Assembly (NCBI GenBank): GCA_036873755.1
Contig: JAVTVY010025035.1
Span: 52,111 to 116,110 of the forward strand
DNA length: 64,000 nucleotides
Origin: Hanleya hanleyi
Taxonomy: Eukaryota; Mollusca; Polyplacophora; Lepidopleurida; Hanleyidae
Direction of reading: 5' to 3'
The first letter of the stretch is position 1; every line of letters starts with the position of its first letter. Positions 20,239 through 31,389 of this stretch are shown piece by piece. Under the pieces are notes generated by a model. That model was given only the letters and a program-made list of their open reading frames with translations, did not search any database and was not told the DNA's origin. Both the position numbers and the translations under genes were made by a program.

Positions 20239-22724
20239 ATGGCTCATAATATGTCTCAAATGTCATGCATGTCTTGTGGAGGTGACAAGCCAAGTTATGA
20301 CCTTCACTCAGTGTGTCCGCCATGCCGCCAGGGTAGAATCTGTACATGGGACACGGCCTGTGAAGAGTGTATTGTGTGGGCGCCCGGCATATTCCAGGTT
20401 TATTTGGCCGGTTCTCTGGCAGCTAACGAAGGGAATGGTGTCGTTATGCCTGCCAATATCGCAAACGAGACGTATGTAGCACAGTCTCCTCGTACTAATG
20501 TAGGCGAGGAGTCTAGGGGGTTTGTTAGTTCAGTAGCTGGGACTCCATTAGTCAGCCTATTGGATGTAAATAAAGATAAACAAACGCCCCCCCCGCTCAC
20601 GATGCTTCCATTTCAGGCCAGGTGAAGGGTCAATCAGGTAAGGGATCGACCCGGTTGGTACAAGTGGAAGGAGTAATCGAGGATATGGAATCTGGTACGA
20701 CGACGACTGTGGAAGTGGAGATTCCTATTGAGCGGACGCCTGGATGTGACGATGAAGGGAAATCGGTGACGGACCCAGGCTTAGCGTGGGAAAGTCAGGG
20801 GACTCCGATCGCACGATCGGAGTCAACTTATGATTATGAAAACTTGGGCAGCACCAGTGAGGAGCCTAATGTTAAATTTTCATTTGGGTCCGGGGTTGGG
20901 AAAATACCTTCCTCGACGCTGTCGAGGCCTGGACTTCCCGGTCGCTCAGTTACGCCTTTAACTGCTGCTTCCGGTTTGTCTGAATTTTCTCAACCTGCTT
21001 CCGGTTACTCTGGTGGCCTTCCTCGTTCCCTTGCCGAGACGTTTGTGTCTACGAGCCTTCTGGGCCACCAGAGATTAAGGTTCCCGCAACAACGGCAGTA
21101 TGGTATGTATCCAGGTAACCATAATATGTCAAATTTTTTGCCTGTGTCTGAGTTGCGTTATCAAGAACCCTCAATCAGACCAGTTCAAATTATGCGGCAT
21201 CCGGTTGCTGGTCTACCTTCGCCCTTGCGTGGCTTAGGTCAGATATCTGCTTCCGGTGGTGTTCGAGGTACGGGACCGGGAATTTATCGTATGATGCGTC
21301 CTCCTATACGTGCTTCCGGTTTACGACCTCGTATGCCCGTTCACCGACCTTTACAGTGGCCGTGCTCACGTCCAGCTGGAGGGTCCTTGAGTGTGAACAC
21401 ACCTCGTCAGGCCTTGCTTCCGGTCCACTCTCAAGTGACTGATCCCACTTTGGCTGCCATACTGCGCGGTATGGAACAGCAACGTGAGGAAATGAAGGAA
21501 TTGAGAGAGATGATGACCAGTCAATTCCGAAGTAGTACGCCACTGCTTCCGGTTTTGACTGAACAGTCTAGGAAACCGGAAGCTAATTTGTCGAGGACTA
21601 TCCCTTCCAATACTCCCTCCTGGCAGGAAGCCCCGGAAGCTATGGAAGTGGATAGGGACCAGTACGGTAGATCTGAATTGAATGAACCTACCAATACTGA
21701 TCCGGATGCTAGGAAATATTATGAACTTATTTCCGGCATCTATGACTTAATTCCTGATATGCAGCTTCCGGTCCCACATGCGGGGGATATTGAAACTGAA
21801 TCAGGAGAGTCAAACCGGGTTACGAGGTCGGCTACCACGCTGCCGGCCTCAACTGCTATTCATTCTATCTGCCATTTATTCCATAGAACGTTAGCAGAAC
21901 CCACTACGCAGGAGGAACGTGCTATAAGGTTGAGACCAAAAGCTCGCTTCCGCCCTGCAGGATCTTCTGGTCCGTTCCCAGTACAGAAGCCAAACACACG
22001 AAGTTACGGCGTACATAACTCACCGTTTAGCTTCCGGTCTGCAGAGGTGAACGGCGACTTTCAGTATTTATGCTCTAGCAATACTAAAGTGCCTAGTAAT
22101 CCGGATGTTCCTTGCACGAACAAACAGGCCGCAGTACTTGAGGAAACTGCTCGACAAGGAGTGGCGATTACGAATCACCTCGACTGGTTTCTTAAAGCCA
22201 TAAAGGATGGTTTATTTTCGCTGTCGGGCGCGGAGAGTCAAGAACAGTTACAGGAGGGTATAAACCTCGTTCTTGACTACCAGAAGATTGCTTCCGGTGC
22301 TGTAGAAGATTTACTGGTACACAATGCCTACCTATCTTCTATGCTAGTGTATTTAAGGAGAAAGGCCTTCATTCCTTTTATGCATAGTTACACACCGGAA
22401 GCTGTAAAGAGGAGTCTACTAGAGACATCTACGGCTCCTTCTTTACTGTTTGGTGATGCTGTTGCCGAAGTTCGACCTGAAATGGATCGTATAGAGCATG
22501 ACAGGTCAGTTGCTTCCGGTGCTTCGTCTAAAAGACCTATGGCTTCCGGGTCGGGTCCAAAGGCGAAGAAGGCTAAGAAGAACCCGCCTAGTTCCAAGGC
22601 TAATAAGGGTGCTTCCGGCCAACAGCATAACCAAGCGCCTACTTCTTTAGAGCCAAGAGTATCGACCTATGGCCATAAGAAGCAGGGTAAGGGGAAATCT
22701 AAGCAGTCAAAGAAGGATTCCTGA
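20239..22724 (+). CDS. DIRS-1 Gag-like protein (one frameshift)
   Basis: The ATG at 20239 follows AATA and starts a cysteine-rich head (CMSC...CPPC...CEEC pattern, residues about 10-45). The frame then runs into a C8 run at 20587-20594, where it shifts; the rest continues in another frame to 22724. The body is serine/proline-rich and repeatedly encodes ASG or LP from GCTTCCGG. It has a conserved C-terminal helical region (RQGVAITNHLDWFLKAI, LSSMLVYLRRKAF) and a lysine-rich tail, fitting a nucleic-acid-binding capsid-like protein. DIRS-2 encodes a diverged homologue. There is no CCHC knuckle. The frameshift is in a homopolymer and may be an assembly error. Confidence 0.75.
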
Positions 22725-24854
22725 TGTCTCGGGCCGTACCGGGTGGCTTCCGGTATGGCGGGAACACCGAGACATAACGTTTCCAGTTCCCCAGCAACTA
22801 GACCTTCCGGTAGGGGGAAGGCTGCAGTTGTTTTGGAGGAACTGGATAAGGATCGGGACGGAAGCGTGGGTCATTCGAACGATCAGATACGGCTATCGCC
22901 TATTGTTCGACACGCTTCCTCCCTTGACTGCTCATCCCCTTCCGTCTCGTATACCATTACGAACGGGTCATCTATCAGCGATACAGTCCTCTGTGGACAA
23001 GCTGATAGAGAAGGCAGCTGTAATAGAGCTTCCGGTTTCGGACACGTCACCCGGGTTCTATTCGCCGGTCTTTCTGGTCCCCAAGAAAGACACGTCCGAG
23101 ATGCGCATGGTTATAAACCTAAAGCGCCTCAACAAGGACTACCTCACTCCACCGCCACACTTCCGCATGGAGTCCTTCCGGTCTATCGGTCGGTACTCGG
23201 ACAAGGGGAATGGCTGACTTCTCTGGATTTAAGGGATGCATACCTGCATATCCCGATACATCCGGGGGACAGGAAGTACTTGAGATTCATGGTCGGCAAA
23301 CGACGCTTCCAAATTCAAGTGCTTCCGTTCGGCCTATCCACTTCCCCTTGGGTGTTCACACGAGTGTTTACACCAGTGGCACAATTCCTGCACAGTCTAG
23401 GTATAAAGTACCACTTTTATATCGACGACTCCCTGCTAAGGAATGCCTGCAAGGAGCAGTTAATCCTAGACACCCAGTTTGTCTTAAGGATGTTGACTTC
23501 TCTGGGATACATCCCACACGAAGAGAAATCAGAGCTGATTCCTTCACAAAGGCGCAAATTTCTGGGGGTGGAATACGATACGCTACGAGCTCTCGCCAAA
23601 CCCCCAGAAGATCGATGGCTAAAGATAACGACGAAGATACCTCAGTTCCTCAAGTTATCTCAGGCCAGGGCTTTACACTTTGCTGCGATAATCGGCCTCT
23701 TGACGTCAACACAGGACGTAACACCAAGAGGGCGGTTGCAGCTTCGTCCCTTAATGATTTACTTCAATCATCAATGGGTCGAAAGGCAGTTGAATCCGTG
23801 GATACCTGTAACACCGCTAGTCAAACAATGCCTCCAATGGTGGCTGGATCCACTCAACGTTATGCCAGGTGTGTCCCTACTTCCGTTTCGTCCGTCACAT
23901 CACCTGTTCACGGACGCATCTATGGAAGGATGGGGAGCCCACCTCGAGTCCAAGTCGACATCCGGGTTATGGACAATCGAGGAACGCTCGTACCATATAA
24001 ACGTGTTGGAGTTTATGGCAGTGACACATGCCATCCGCACGTGGGTGAGCGTATTGACCGACAAGAACCTGCTAGTTGCGACGGACAACACATCAGTCGT
24101 GTCCTATATCAACAAGCAGGGGGGGACGAGATCTCCGCAATTACAAAGCCAAGCGGAAATCTTTTTCGGTCTGTGTTGGGACAACAACATATCGGTGTTG
24201 GCCAGGCACATCCCGGGGGTACTGAACGTCTTAGCGGATTCGCTTTCTCGACGGAATCAGATAATTCCCACGGAGTGGCAACTTCACCCAGATATACTAA
24301 AACAAATAGCTCATGTCTGGGAGATGCCACACATAGATCTGTTCGCCACTCGGCGCAACAATCTACTGCCCCTGTTCATGTCGCCGGTTCCGGATCCGTC
24401 GGCATATGCAGTGGACGCACTATCGCAGGACTGGTCAAGGATGGTAGCATATGCGTTCCCTCCTCCAGCTATCCTAGCGAAGGTACTTCAGAAGATTCGC
24501 GAACACATGTGTGTCGTTTACCTGATTGTTCCGTGGTGGCCAGCAAGGCCGTGGTTCCCGGAACTATTGGATCTTCTGGTAGATGTACCAAGACAGCTTC
24601 CGGTATGGCACAATCTACTGCGCCAGCCCGGAACGTCGACATTCCACAGCCAACCAGGACTGTTCCACTACCACGTGTGCAAGTGCTCAAGCAGCACTTC
24701 GCTCAGGCGGGATTTTCAGCGGAGGTTGGGCGCCGAATGGCACAATCTATTCGACCGTCCTCTTCCGCTGTATACAACTCAAAGTGGGCAATCTTCGATC
24801 TTTGGTGTGGAGAGAGGGATGTTAATCCATCCTGCGCAACTATCCCTGAGATAG
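22669..24854 (+). CDS. DIRS-1 reverse transcriptase / RNase H (one frameshift)
   Basis: The ATG at 22669 overlaps the gag 3' end. RT motifs in order: FLVPKKDTSEMRMVINLKRL, then after a one-base loss near 23187, TSLDLRDAYLHIPIHP, LPFGLSTSPWVFTRV and FYIDDS (the YIDD-type catalytic pair). RNase H follows with LFTDASMEGWGAHL, INVLEFMAV, ATDNTSVVSYINKQGG and HIPGVLNVLADSLSR. A conserved C-terminal extension (PHIDLFATR, VPWWPARPW) is typical of DIRS pol. The 3' part overlaps the recombinase frame by a few hundred bases. Function: copies the element RNA into DNA. Confidence 0.88.
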
Positions 24855-25762
24855 CAGAGTTTCTATTGTACCTGTTCAGGGATAGGGGCCTGGTGCCTGC
24901 TACGGTAGAAGGTTATAGAGCGGCCATTGCTCAACCTATTCTACTGGGTACTGGGATTAATCCCTCGACTGATCCAAACTTATCGGCACTAATCAAGTCA
25001 TACAAGATAACTGGTCAGTCGGCTATTCCGAAATTACCTAAGTGGGACTTAGCCTTAGTACTTCGGCAATTGGGAAAGCCACCTTTCGAGCCAATAGAAG
25101 CTATTGAGCTAAAATATTTATCATACAAAACTTCGTTTTTGTTGGCTCTTGCTTCAGCAGCTAGGGTGTCAGAGCTGCATGCGCTCGATAGAAGGAACAT
25201 CAGACACTCTAGGAACTGGAGCAAGGTAGTTCTCACAACGGTTCCTGAGTTTGTGGCCAAGAATCAAGCCCTCTACGATTCCATATCTCGAGAGTTCACA
25301 ATTCCAGCCTTATCTGATTTCCTTTCGTCCGGTCTTGAATCAGACATGTTAATGTGTCCGGTTCGGGCTCTTGCGTGTTACCTGAATCGTACAGAGGAGA
25401 TCAGAGCGGGAAGGAGGCGTTTGTTTATCCCTTTCGATCCCAAAGCCAAACAAGAAATAAGTAAAAACACTATCTCGAGTTGGCTCAAAAATACGATTCG
25501 GCTAGCGTACTCCACGGCTACTGATAGGCAAGCCGCGCTTGTAAACGTTTCGGGTCACGAGATTAGGGCATTAGCGGCATCATGGCCTCTATGGACCAAC
25601 AGATCGGTGACAGACATTATGAGGGCGTGCTACTGGAGGTCAAACACGACATTTGCCTCCTACTATCTCCGGGAAATGACGCTGGCATGTAACGACCTCT
25701 ATTCTATCGGCCCACTTGTGACCGCACAGCGGGTGTCAGGGGGACCGAGGCCAGCAATATAG
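24600..25762 (+). CDS. DIRS-1 tyrosine recombinase (phage-integrase fold)
   Basis: The frame is open from 23210 but matches the family only from about 24650 (QVLKQHFAQAGFSAEVGRRM). Catalytic-domain signatures are AARVSELHALD (first Arg), VSGHEIRALAASW (His-x-x-Arg) and TFASYYLREM (Tyr). An N-terminal SAM-like domain is suggested by IAEFLLYLFRDRGLVPATVE. It integrates a circular cDNA intermediate, consistent with the inverted repeats and missing TSD. The true start, possibly within the pol frame, is not decided by the sequence. The frame is intact. Confidence 0.88.
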
Positions 25763-26054
25763 CTACAAAAGTCCGGGCGTACAGTTGTAACCCTGCTTGC
25801 GGGTGAGTGCATTTTTTCTCTCTGCCCCTTTCGAAAAAAAGGGGGGGGCGTATATTGCATCTCAGCCTTGAAGTCAGAGTAGCAACAGAGGTTCCCTGTG
25901 TACCATAGGCATACAGGTTATTACTGTTGTATGATTTCATGGATCCTCTGTGAGGTAGAAGATCTATGATTTCTACTTTGAACTAGTCACTATGTATGGC
26001 ATTTATCACTACCACGGATTGTATCAGTTTGCCCACCTACCTTACGGTGGCATT

Positions 26055-26160
26055 CTATGCAAAGAGTGGAAGTGAGGTAAGTTTTCAGCGCAAATAACAA
26101 AAAAATTTTACAAGTAAATTTTCTGTTATTAAGCTAAAACTTACCTCACTTCCAGTGATG
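26055..26160. repeat. DIRS-1 internal complementary region
   Basis: Reads GTGAGGTAAGTTTTCAGCGC and then AAATAAC (complement of the left outer end), immediately followed by TTTTACAAGTAAATTTTCTG and the complement of the right outer end. It is used as template for circularisation in the DIRS model. Confidence 0.85.
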
Positions 26161-26202
26161 CCCACCCAACCTCCCCGCTATGATACATCCAGACCATGTA
26201 TC

Positions 26203-26386
26203 GCAGTGGAACAAGAAGGAAGTAGAATTGTGGGTAGCTATGCAATCAGGTGACTAGCAGGGGAGATAACTGTGTCATTTAAATTCTTACTGTGATATTT
26301 CCTGTAGACAAGAAATGCAAAGAGTGGAAGTGAGGTAAGTTTTAGCTTAATAACAGAAAATTTACTTGTAAAATTTTTTTTTTTTT
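26203..26386 (-). repeat. DIRS-1 right inverted terminal repeat
   Basis: Reverse complement of the left repeat over about 150 bp (GCAGTGGAACAAGAAGGAAG onward), ending in a T-run at about 26386. Confidence 0.85.
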
Positions 26387-26586
26387 GAAGTCAAACGATT
26401 GCAAATTTCACAAACCATAACGCTTTTGGCCAAGTTATATTTCAACCAGGGTCTTGATAAAGTCCACTTTTTTTGGAAACATCGTTTGAGTTTGTTAATT
26501 CCATCGCTCGTACCTGCGGTGGGCATACCAGTGTTAGGAATAGGAGAAGAAATAATGGAGGGCATGACGGCCGATGTTACCGTCAT
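26387..26586 (-). pseudogene. hAT transposase N-terminal fragment (TTF/BED-like zinc finger)
   Basis: On the - strand the ATG at 26586 opens a frame with KKWTLSRPWLKYN and VMVCEICNRL. This matches the arrangement in the 41091-41656 ORF (DKWTINCPWLMFE, KVFCSFCKNF), a zinc-finger head seen in hAT-type transposases and in proteins such as KIAA1586/C17orf113. DIRS-1 interrupts it at 26386; across the insertion only some ten more codons follow before a stop, so the catalytic region is missing. The ATG overlaps the stop of the upstream ORF as ATGA. Confidence 0.6.
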
Positions 26587-26735
26587 GGGTTGGACGATGC
26601 TATTGTAGATGTTCTCTTCACTATAAATCCCATCAGGCTGGATTGTTTTGTTTTACTCTCCATCATGGACACAAAAGCAGTCGCTGCAAATAGTCCGCAG
26701 ACGATCAAAAGAGCTGTCAAACTAAACCACGCCAT
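26583..26735 (-). CDS. 50-aa ORF with a membrane-spanning segment (unrecognised)
   Basis: The ATG is in a strong context (GAAATGGCG). The first 24 residues (MAWFSLTALLIVCGLFAATA and on) form a single hydrophobic segment of signal-anchor type, followed by a basic tail. It stops at TGA overlapping the ATG of the hAT transposase fragment (ATGA at 26583-26586). It may be a captured first exon of a small membrane protein, or chance. No homologue is recognised. Confidence 0.3.
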   Translation of the reverse strand: MAWFSLTALLIVCGLFAATAFVSMMESKTKQSSLMGFIVKRTSTIASSNP

Positions 26736-26807
26736 TTCCACATCAGGCCAAAAAAAAAAATTGTTTGTTTCCGGTAACGGGCTCAAATTTTCCAGGGTCG
26801 GTTGGTC

Positions 26808-26842
<35 letters not shown>

Positions 26843-27261
26843 CTCGAACCTCTTCCAGTGAGGAAAGTACCCATAATGGTTTACAGAATCTGGACCGGTT
26901 TGTGAAGCAGAGTTTCTTTCAACAGAAAATAAAGAAACAACTACATATTTTATTAAACGAAAGAAAATCTTTAATATGAAAACAGTAAATAAAACAGTAA
27001 AATACCACACAAAGTTAAACTGATCACTACTAGTAAATATAGCTGGACACGCAGATCCTACACCGAAGCTCTCAAGTTTTGAAGCTCCAATCAGTGCCAA
27101 TGTCTGAGATTTGTCAAAAATGTAAAAAAAATTCTGTGGTTATAATTAACTGGTACCCAGTTTTCGCCACTTTTTGACAAAATGAATGCATGATTCTAAA
27201 ATTGATAGGTCTGCATTACACGAGAAAATCAGTTATTTAAGAAGTGTTGGTCTGACAACAA

Positions 27262-28070
27262 GGGTATATTATTCATAGTTGAAAGTGTTTATATTTTTTT
27301 TTTTTCAAGAATAAATAACTGGAGTTATGAACTGAGCACTTTTGGTGCCAATTTACAGGTGTTTGTTCCACTGACGAAATAAAAAAAATACTGTAGTTCC
27401 GCTTATGTATTGTGTAGGAAAGTGAAATAAGTTGTTGACCTGTCAAAAATTATAAATCTCATGCATAATATAACTTTAATACCTGTTTTGTGTCTTTCCC
27501 ACCGAAATTCATATTCTACTTATCAACACATGTTCACCCAAACAGAAGAAAGCCATCTTCAATCTACACTACAGTGAATTCTGGGTATTCGGCAGAATTT
27601 TTCTATATCATATCAGGGATATCTTGGCTTTCACTTTGATCACCCATCAGTGGAACTCACTCAGACTGGCACCAGACAGGATTATAGTCCGCCTGGTGAA
27701 TGATCATGGATACTTCTGATATGCAGTCATATGATTAAAAAAAAAAAAATAAAAAAAAATAATGAAATACCAAGCTTGTGGATGGCTCCCTTCTGTTTGG
27801 ATGAACATGTGTTGATGAGTAGAATATGAATTTCGGCGGGGAAGGCACAAAATAGGCAAGTTATAGCCTATGCATGAGATTTATAATTTTTGACAGGTCA
27901 ACAACATATTTCATTTTCCTACAAAATGCATAAGCGTAACTTTTAATTTTGTCAGTGGAACAAACTCGTGTAAATTGGCGCCGAAAGTGCTCAGTTCAAA
28001 ACTCCAGTTATTTATTCTTGAAAAAAAAAATATATATATGTAAACACTTTCAACTATGAATAATATACCC
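27262..28070. repeat. Large inverted repeat, about 290-bp arms
   Basis: Arms 27262-27557 and 27781-28070 are near-identical inverted copies (outer ends GGGTATATTATTCATAGTTG and its complement; inner ends AAGCCATC and GATGGCT) around a 223-bp spacer. A transcript would fold into long double-stranded RNA. There is no coding content. Confidence 0.85.
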
Positions 28071-28173
28071 ACCAGGCCAATTTGCCGGCCAATTTGCCAC
28101 TTTTCCCGGACCTGTTGACAGGTGTTGAATGACATCGTTGAACAGTTTGTCTTTATTGTTTGTTAAATACCTG

Positions 28174-28490
28174 ACGTTGATCTGGTAACGTCCCCTCTTT
28201 TGACATTAAAATGTCAAAAGCACTCAGTTTCTGAGATTTTTCTGCGCAGTGATTGTTCAAGCAGGTGAAGAAAAAATGTTTTAGTCCAAACTCCTCAGAA
28301 ATGCGTCTTACGCTTTCGTTTTCTAAATTTGACAGTTCCATTCGTTCACTGTCAAAAACTCGCGCTCCTTGCATCAGTACTTCCGACTCTATACAACGGC
28401 AGTTACAGCCTTGTATTTGACAACGATGGAATAAGTTCACAAACAACTCGTCGCTAATAACAGACAATAATTCCTTTGTCCGTATTCCTC
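28174..28490 (-). CDS. Candidate unrecognised exon (cysteine-containing)
   Basis: A - strand frame of about 100 codons without an ATG, preceded by AG and closed by a donor-like CGTCAG|GTATTT. It contains CQIQGCNCRC, FFFTCLNNHC and LSAFDILM. Codon usage looks plausible, but I know no family for it. It lies in the candidate element 26752-28690 and could be transposon-encoded or a captured exon. Confidence 0.25.
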
Positions 28491-29593
28491 AATGGGATAG
28501 ATGGAAACCAACACCGGAGCTGTTCTGGCGGGCGGCCATGCCATGTGCGACGATAAGGGAGATAACTATTCTTGAATTTCAGCCAAGGGAAATAACTCTT
28601 CCCGCAGATTTAAAAAAAAAAAAAAAAAAAAAAGCATTGCCATTTCGGCATTCTTACGGTCGGTCGGGTTCCCGGAAACAGACAATTTTATTTGTTACGC
28701 CTCACTGAAAATTCTGCAGCACAAAACTTCGTACGAAAACGAGGCTCAACCACGTGGTGATTTTCGGAAACCGCGAAGCTGTGAATTTACAATGTAATCT
28801 GCAAGATGCCCGAAACGATGCACTCTTCTTTGCGGAGGTAACTTTGCTAAACCGCCTCTCCGTTCAGTGAGACTCCCGTGAAATGATTTGAAGCAAAGCA
28901 AAACAAAACTACATCGCTGTGGAGAGTTGCAAAACGGACAACGACAACAACATAAGCATTGACAAATTATGCAATTTTTACGGCGGCGATACTACAGCTT
29001 CCGGAAGATGTAGTGTACTGCGATAGTACAACAACATGGGATTTTTTGTTAGGAGCCACTGGCGAGGATGGGCATTATTTCTAGTCGCCAAGACGAAATG
29101 TTACTCGCATTTGGCGACCAGGCGACCGGTTATTTCAAACACTGCTCAGGGGTAGAATTTCGCAAAATTTTGCGAGAATCCAACTCAGTGGCTTAGTTTG
29201 CGAGAATCCAAAGAATCCAAATTTGCGGACTTTGGATTCCCAGTGGCACAGTTTGTGATAATCCAAATTACTCGCACCCAGCATTTCTTGACCAGTTACC
29301 ACTTTCATCAGTGCTGGCCACTGTGCAACTAGATGTAAACTTCTCAATGGGAAATTGATTGAAATCACCTTATTTATTCTCAGGAGGGTGGTTAGCACAC
29401 CTTAAATTAGTTCTGGCGAGTGATTGGTTATCTCCATTGATGACTTTTGTATCTTTGTATTGCATATGAAAAAACCCCCAAACAATTGGGATTGTCTGTA
29501 TTGCAACAAAAAAAAAATAAATAAAAAATAAAATCTGGCCACCTGCCTCATTTCCTGGCAAGCAGTAAAACAATTATTATTAATGAACCTTTA

Positions 29594-31389
29594 TGGGTGT
29601 TTCTTTGCTAAGGTGCTACCATTTAATGGTAAATGCAAGCCCTATTTCCATCAGATTTTTGTGTCCTAAATTTTGAGGAGAGAACAATAAATATGGTTCC
29701 ACAACTTGCTTTGACAACTGTTCAGATACATTCTATAATACGGAAGGCAGTTGTGAAAGCTAATTACTAAAAAAGATTAAAATCTAATCATAATGGGCTG
29801 TTTTCTTGCATTTTGACTGTGACATGCTTTTACCATACTACCTTGATTGTGTTATTTGCCATCAAACATTCAGTTGAATAAATGTTTAGTGGTGATCACA
29901 CAAAATTGATACCAAAACTATGTTTCTATGTACAATTTAATGTTCATATCAACTCATTTATCGAAAAAATATGATTTCTTTAATATTTCTGGTCGGACTA
30001 ACATTGTCTGTCCTCTCTGGCCATGGCATCTTTATGCTGGAAAACTGTTGAACCAGATGGACAAATTACTACCAATTTCATCAAAATGTTGATGATGCTT
30101 GTACTTGTAACTGAAGTGAGTCAAATTTGATCTACCTTAGTTGGGTTGAAGAAAAAATACATTTTAATAATCAAGTTAATATTGTCTGTCCTATGTTCGT
30201 CCGACCACAAAGTGGTCTAATTCTCCAAATATTGCATGGCTCAATAATGACAAGTGTTCAATGCCATCTGACTTTGTCCATTGACATCACTTATGGGTGA
30301 TACTTTGTTAATGTTAACCTGAGAACTCACAAACTTAAAAATAAATGTGTCTGTCCTTGTGTTGGACGAACCAAATTTGTGTTACAGGCGACACCCGACG
30401 CTCAGATAAAACAGTGTTCAAGCTGTTGAGAGACAAATTGACTTATCATCTGGCATTCATGAACATAAATTTTGTCATTTGCAAATCATTTAAAAACATT
30501 AAGAATCTTTTTGTCAATAAGAATACAGCATATCGCCAATTTATGTTGGTTGGACTAACAGAAGACAGACAGGTTGGACTAACATAAGACAGACAGGTTG
30601 GACTAACATAAGACAGACATGTTGGACTAACATAAGACAACTTTTGTTGAACCAGGGGAATAGATGGATTTCCTTTATCATTCTCAGTGGCAAATCTCAG
30701 TTAACAACTTTATATGAATTATTATCTAGCTGAAAATATTTTGAGGCATTCATATAGGATGCAGTTCCCATTATAACGCTGTACGTCTTCTGTTTGTCCA
30801 ACACTGTCTGTCCTCTGTTTGTCCGACACTGTCTGTCTCTCGTTTGTCCAACACTATTTGGCAGTTTAAACGTTTGTGAGTAACAATTACAGACTTGAAC
30901 ACAGTTTTCGTAAGTATTTACTTATTTTTTCCACATCTAGCTAACTTTTAGAATCAATTCATGCTGGAATAGAGGGAATTAGACATTTTATGGCCACTTT
31001 CCTGTCTCCGTTTGTCCGACACATTATTTTATGTTGGACATAATTATGATCTAAAGGAGCATTCATAGTTAAATGATATATTTATTTCTAAGACTTGGGA
31101 TACTTTTGGGCTAGGAAAGCAATGACCAATAAATATGTTTGGGAATCATGGAGAAAATGCATAAAACTTTATTTTTGTCTGTTCTCATTCGTCCAACACC
31201 AAGTTCAACATGCATGATAAAACTAGATTATTTCTTTAGAATCGGGTGAGGCATTATCTTTAAACAAATTTATTGATGAACCTCAACAATCAGTTAATCT
31301 ATAGAAAAGAAATATTTTGTGAAAAAAATAGGTTGATATTTTGTCATGGATGTCACACAAACGGTAACACCTAATCAAAGAAACATCCT
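29594..31389. mobile_element. TA-TSD inverted-repeat DNA element, copy B
   Basis: 1796 bp, TGGGTGTTTCTTTG...CAAAGAAACATCCT, flanked by TA (29592-29593, 31390-31391). Collinear with copy A (3999-7037) except for the hAT in that copy; differences are scattered substitutions and small indels. It has the same motif array at 30547-30650. A short shared ORF (copy A 4748-4975; here 30345-30587) is not transposase-like. It is nested in hAT-B. Confidence 0.82.

Larger units (their letters stand above)
19941..26386 (+). mobile_element. DIRS-type tyrosine-recombinase retrotransposon (DIRS-1)
   Basis: Inverted terminal repeats (19941-20095 and 26203-26386) enclose, in order, a Gag-like ORF, a reverse transcriptase/RNase H ORF and an overlapping tyrosine recombinase ORF. 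Before the right repeat an internal complementary region (26055-26160) joins complements of the two outer ends, the hallmark of DIRS. There is no TSD, as expected. The copy is near-intact: one frameshift in gag at a C8 run and one in RT near 23187. It is inserted in the transposase fragment of hAT-A. Confidence 0.92.
26752..28690. mobile_element. Candidate inverted-repeat element inside hAT-A
   Basis: The ends share AAATTGTTTGTTTCCGGTAAC (26758-26778) and its near complement at 28670-28690, each followed inwards by a homopolymer (T-run 26809-26838, A-run 28611-28633). It encloses a large hairpin (27262-28070). The TSD is not resolved. Confidence 0.45.
19740..29144. mobile_element. hAT-A element (5-bp TSD CTCAG) containing DIRS-1
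   Basis: The left end is CAGGGGTTGAAATG and the right end, other strand, is CAGTGTTTGAAATAAC. The TSD CTCAG is at 19735-19739 and 29145-29149. It carries a short - strand transposase N-terminal fragment (26387-26586), interrupted by the DIRS-1 insertion at 19941-26386, and an inverted-repeat element at about 26752-28690. It is a non-autonomous deletion derivative. Confidence 0.75.

Noticed and set aside
23210..24600. N-terminal half of the 850-aa frame as recombinase
   Set aside because: It is an alternative frame of the RT/RNase H region; homology to DIRS-2 recombinase begins only near 24650.
4748..30587. ORF MCLSVCWTNQICV shared by both TA-TSD element copies (4748-4975, 30345-30587)
   Set aside because: Shared because the DNA is duplicated; short, no transposase signature, and the ends differ between copies.
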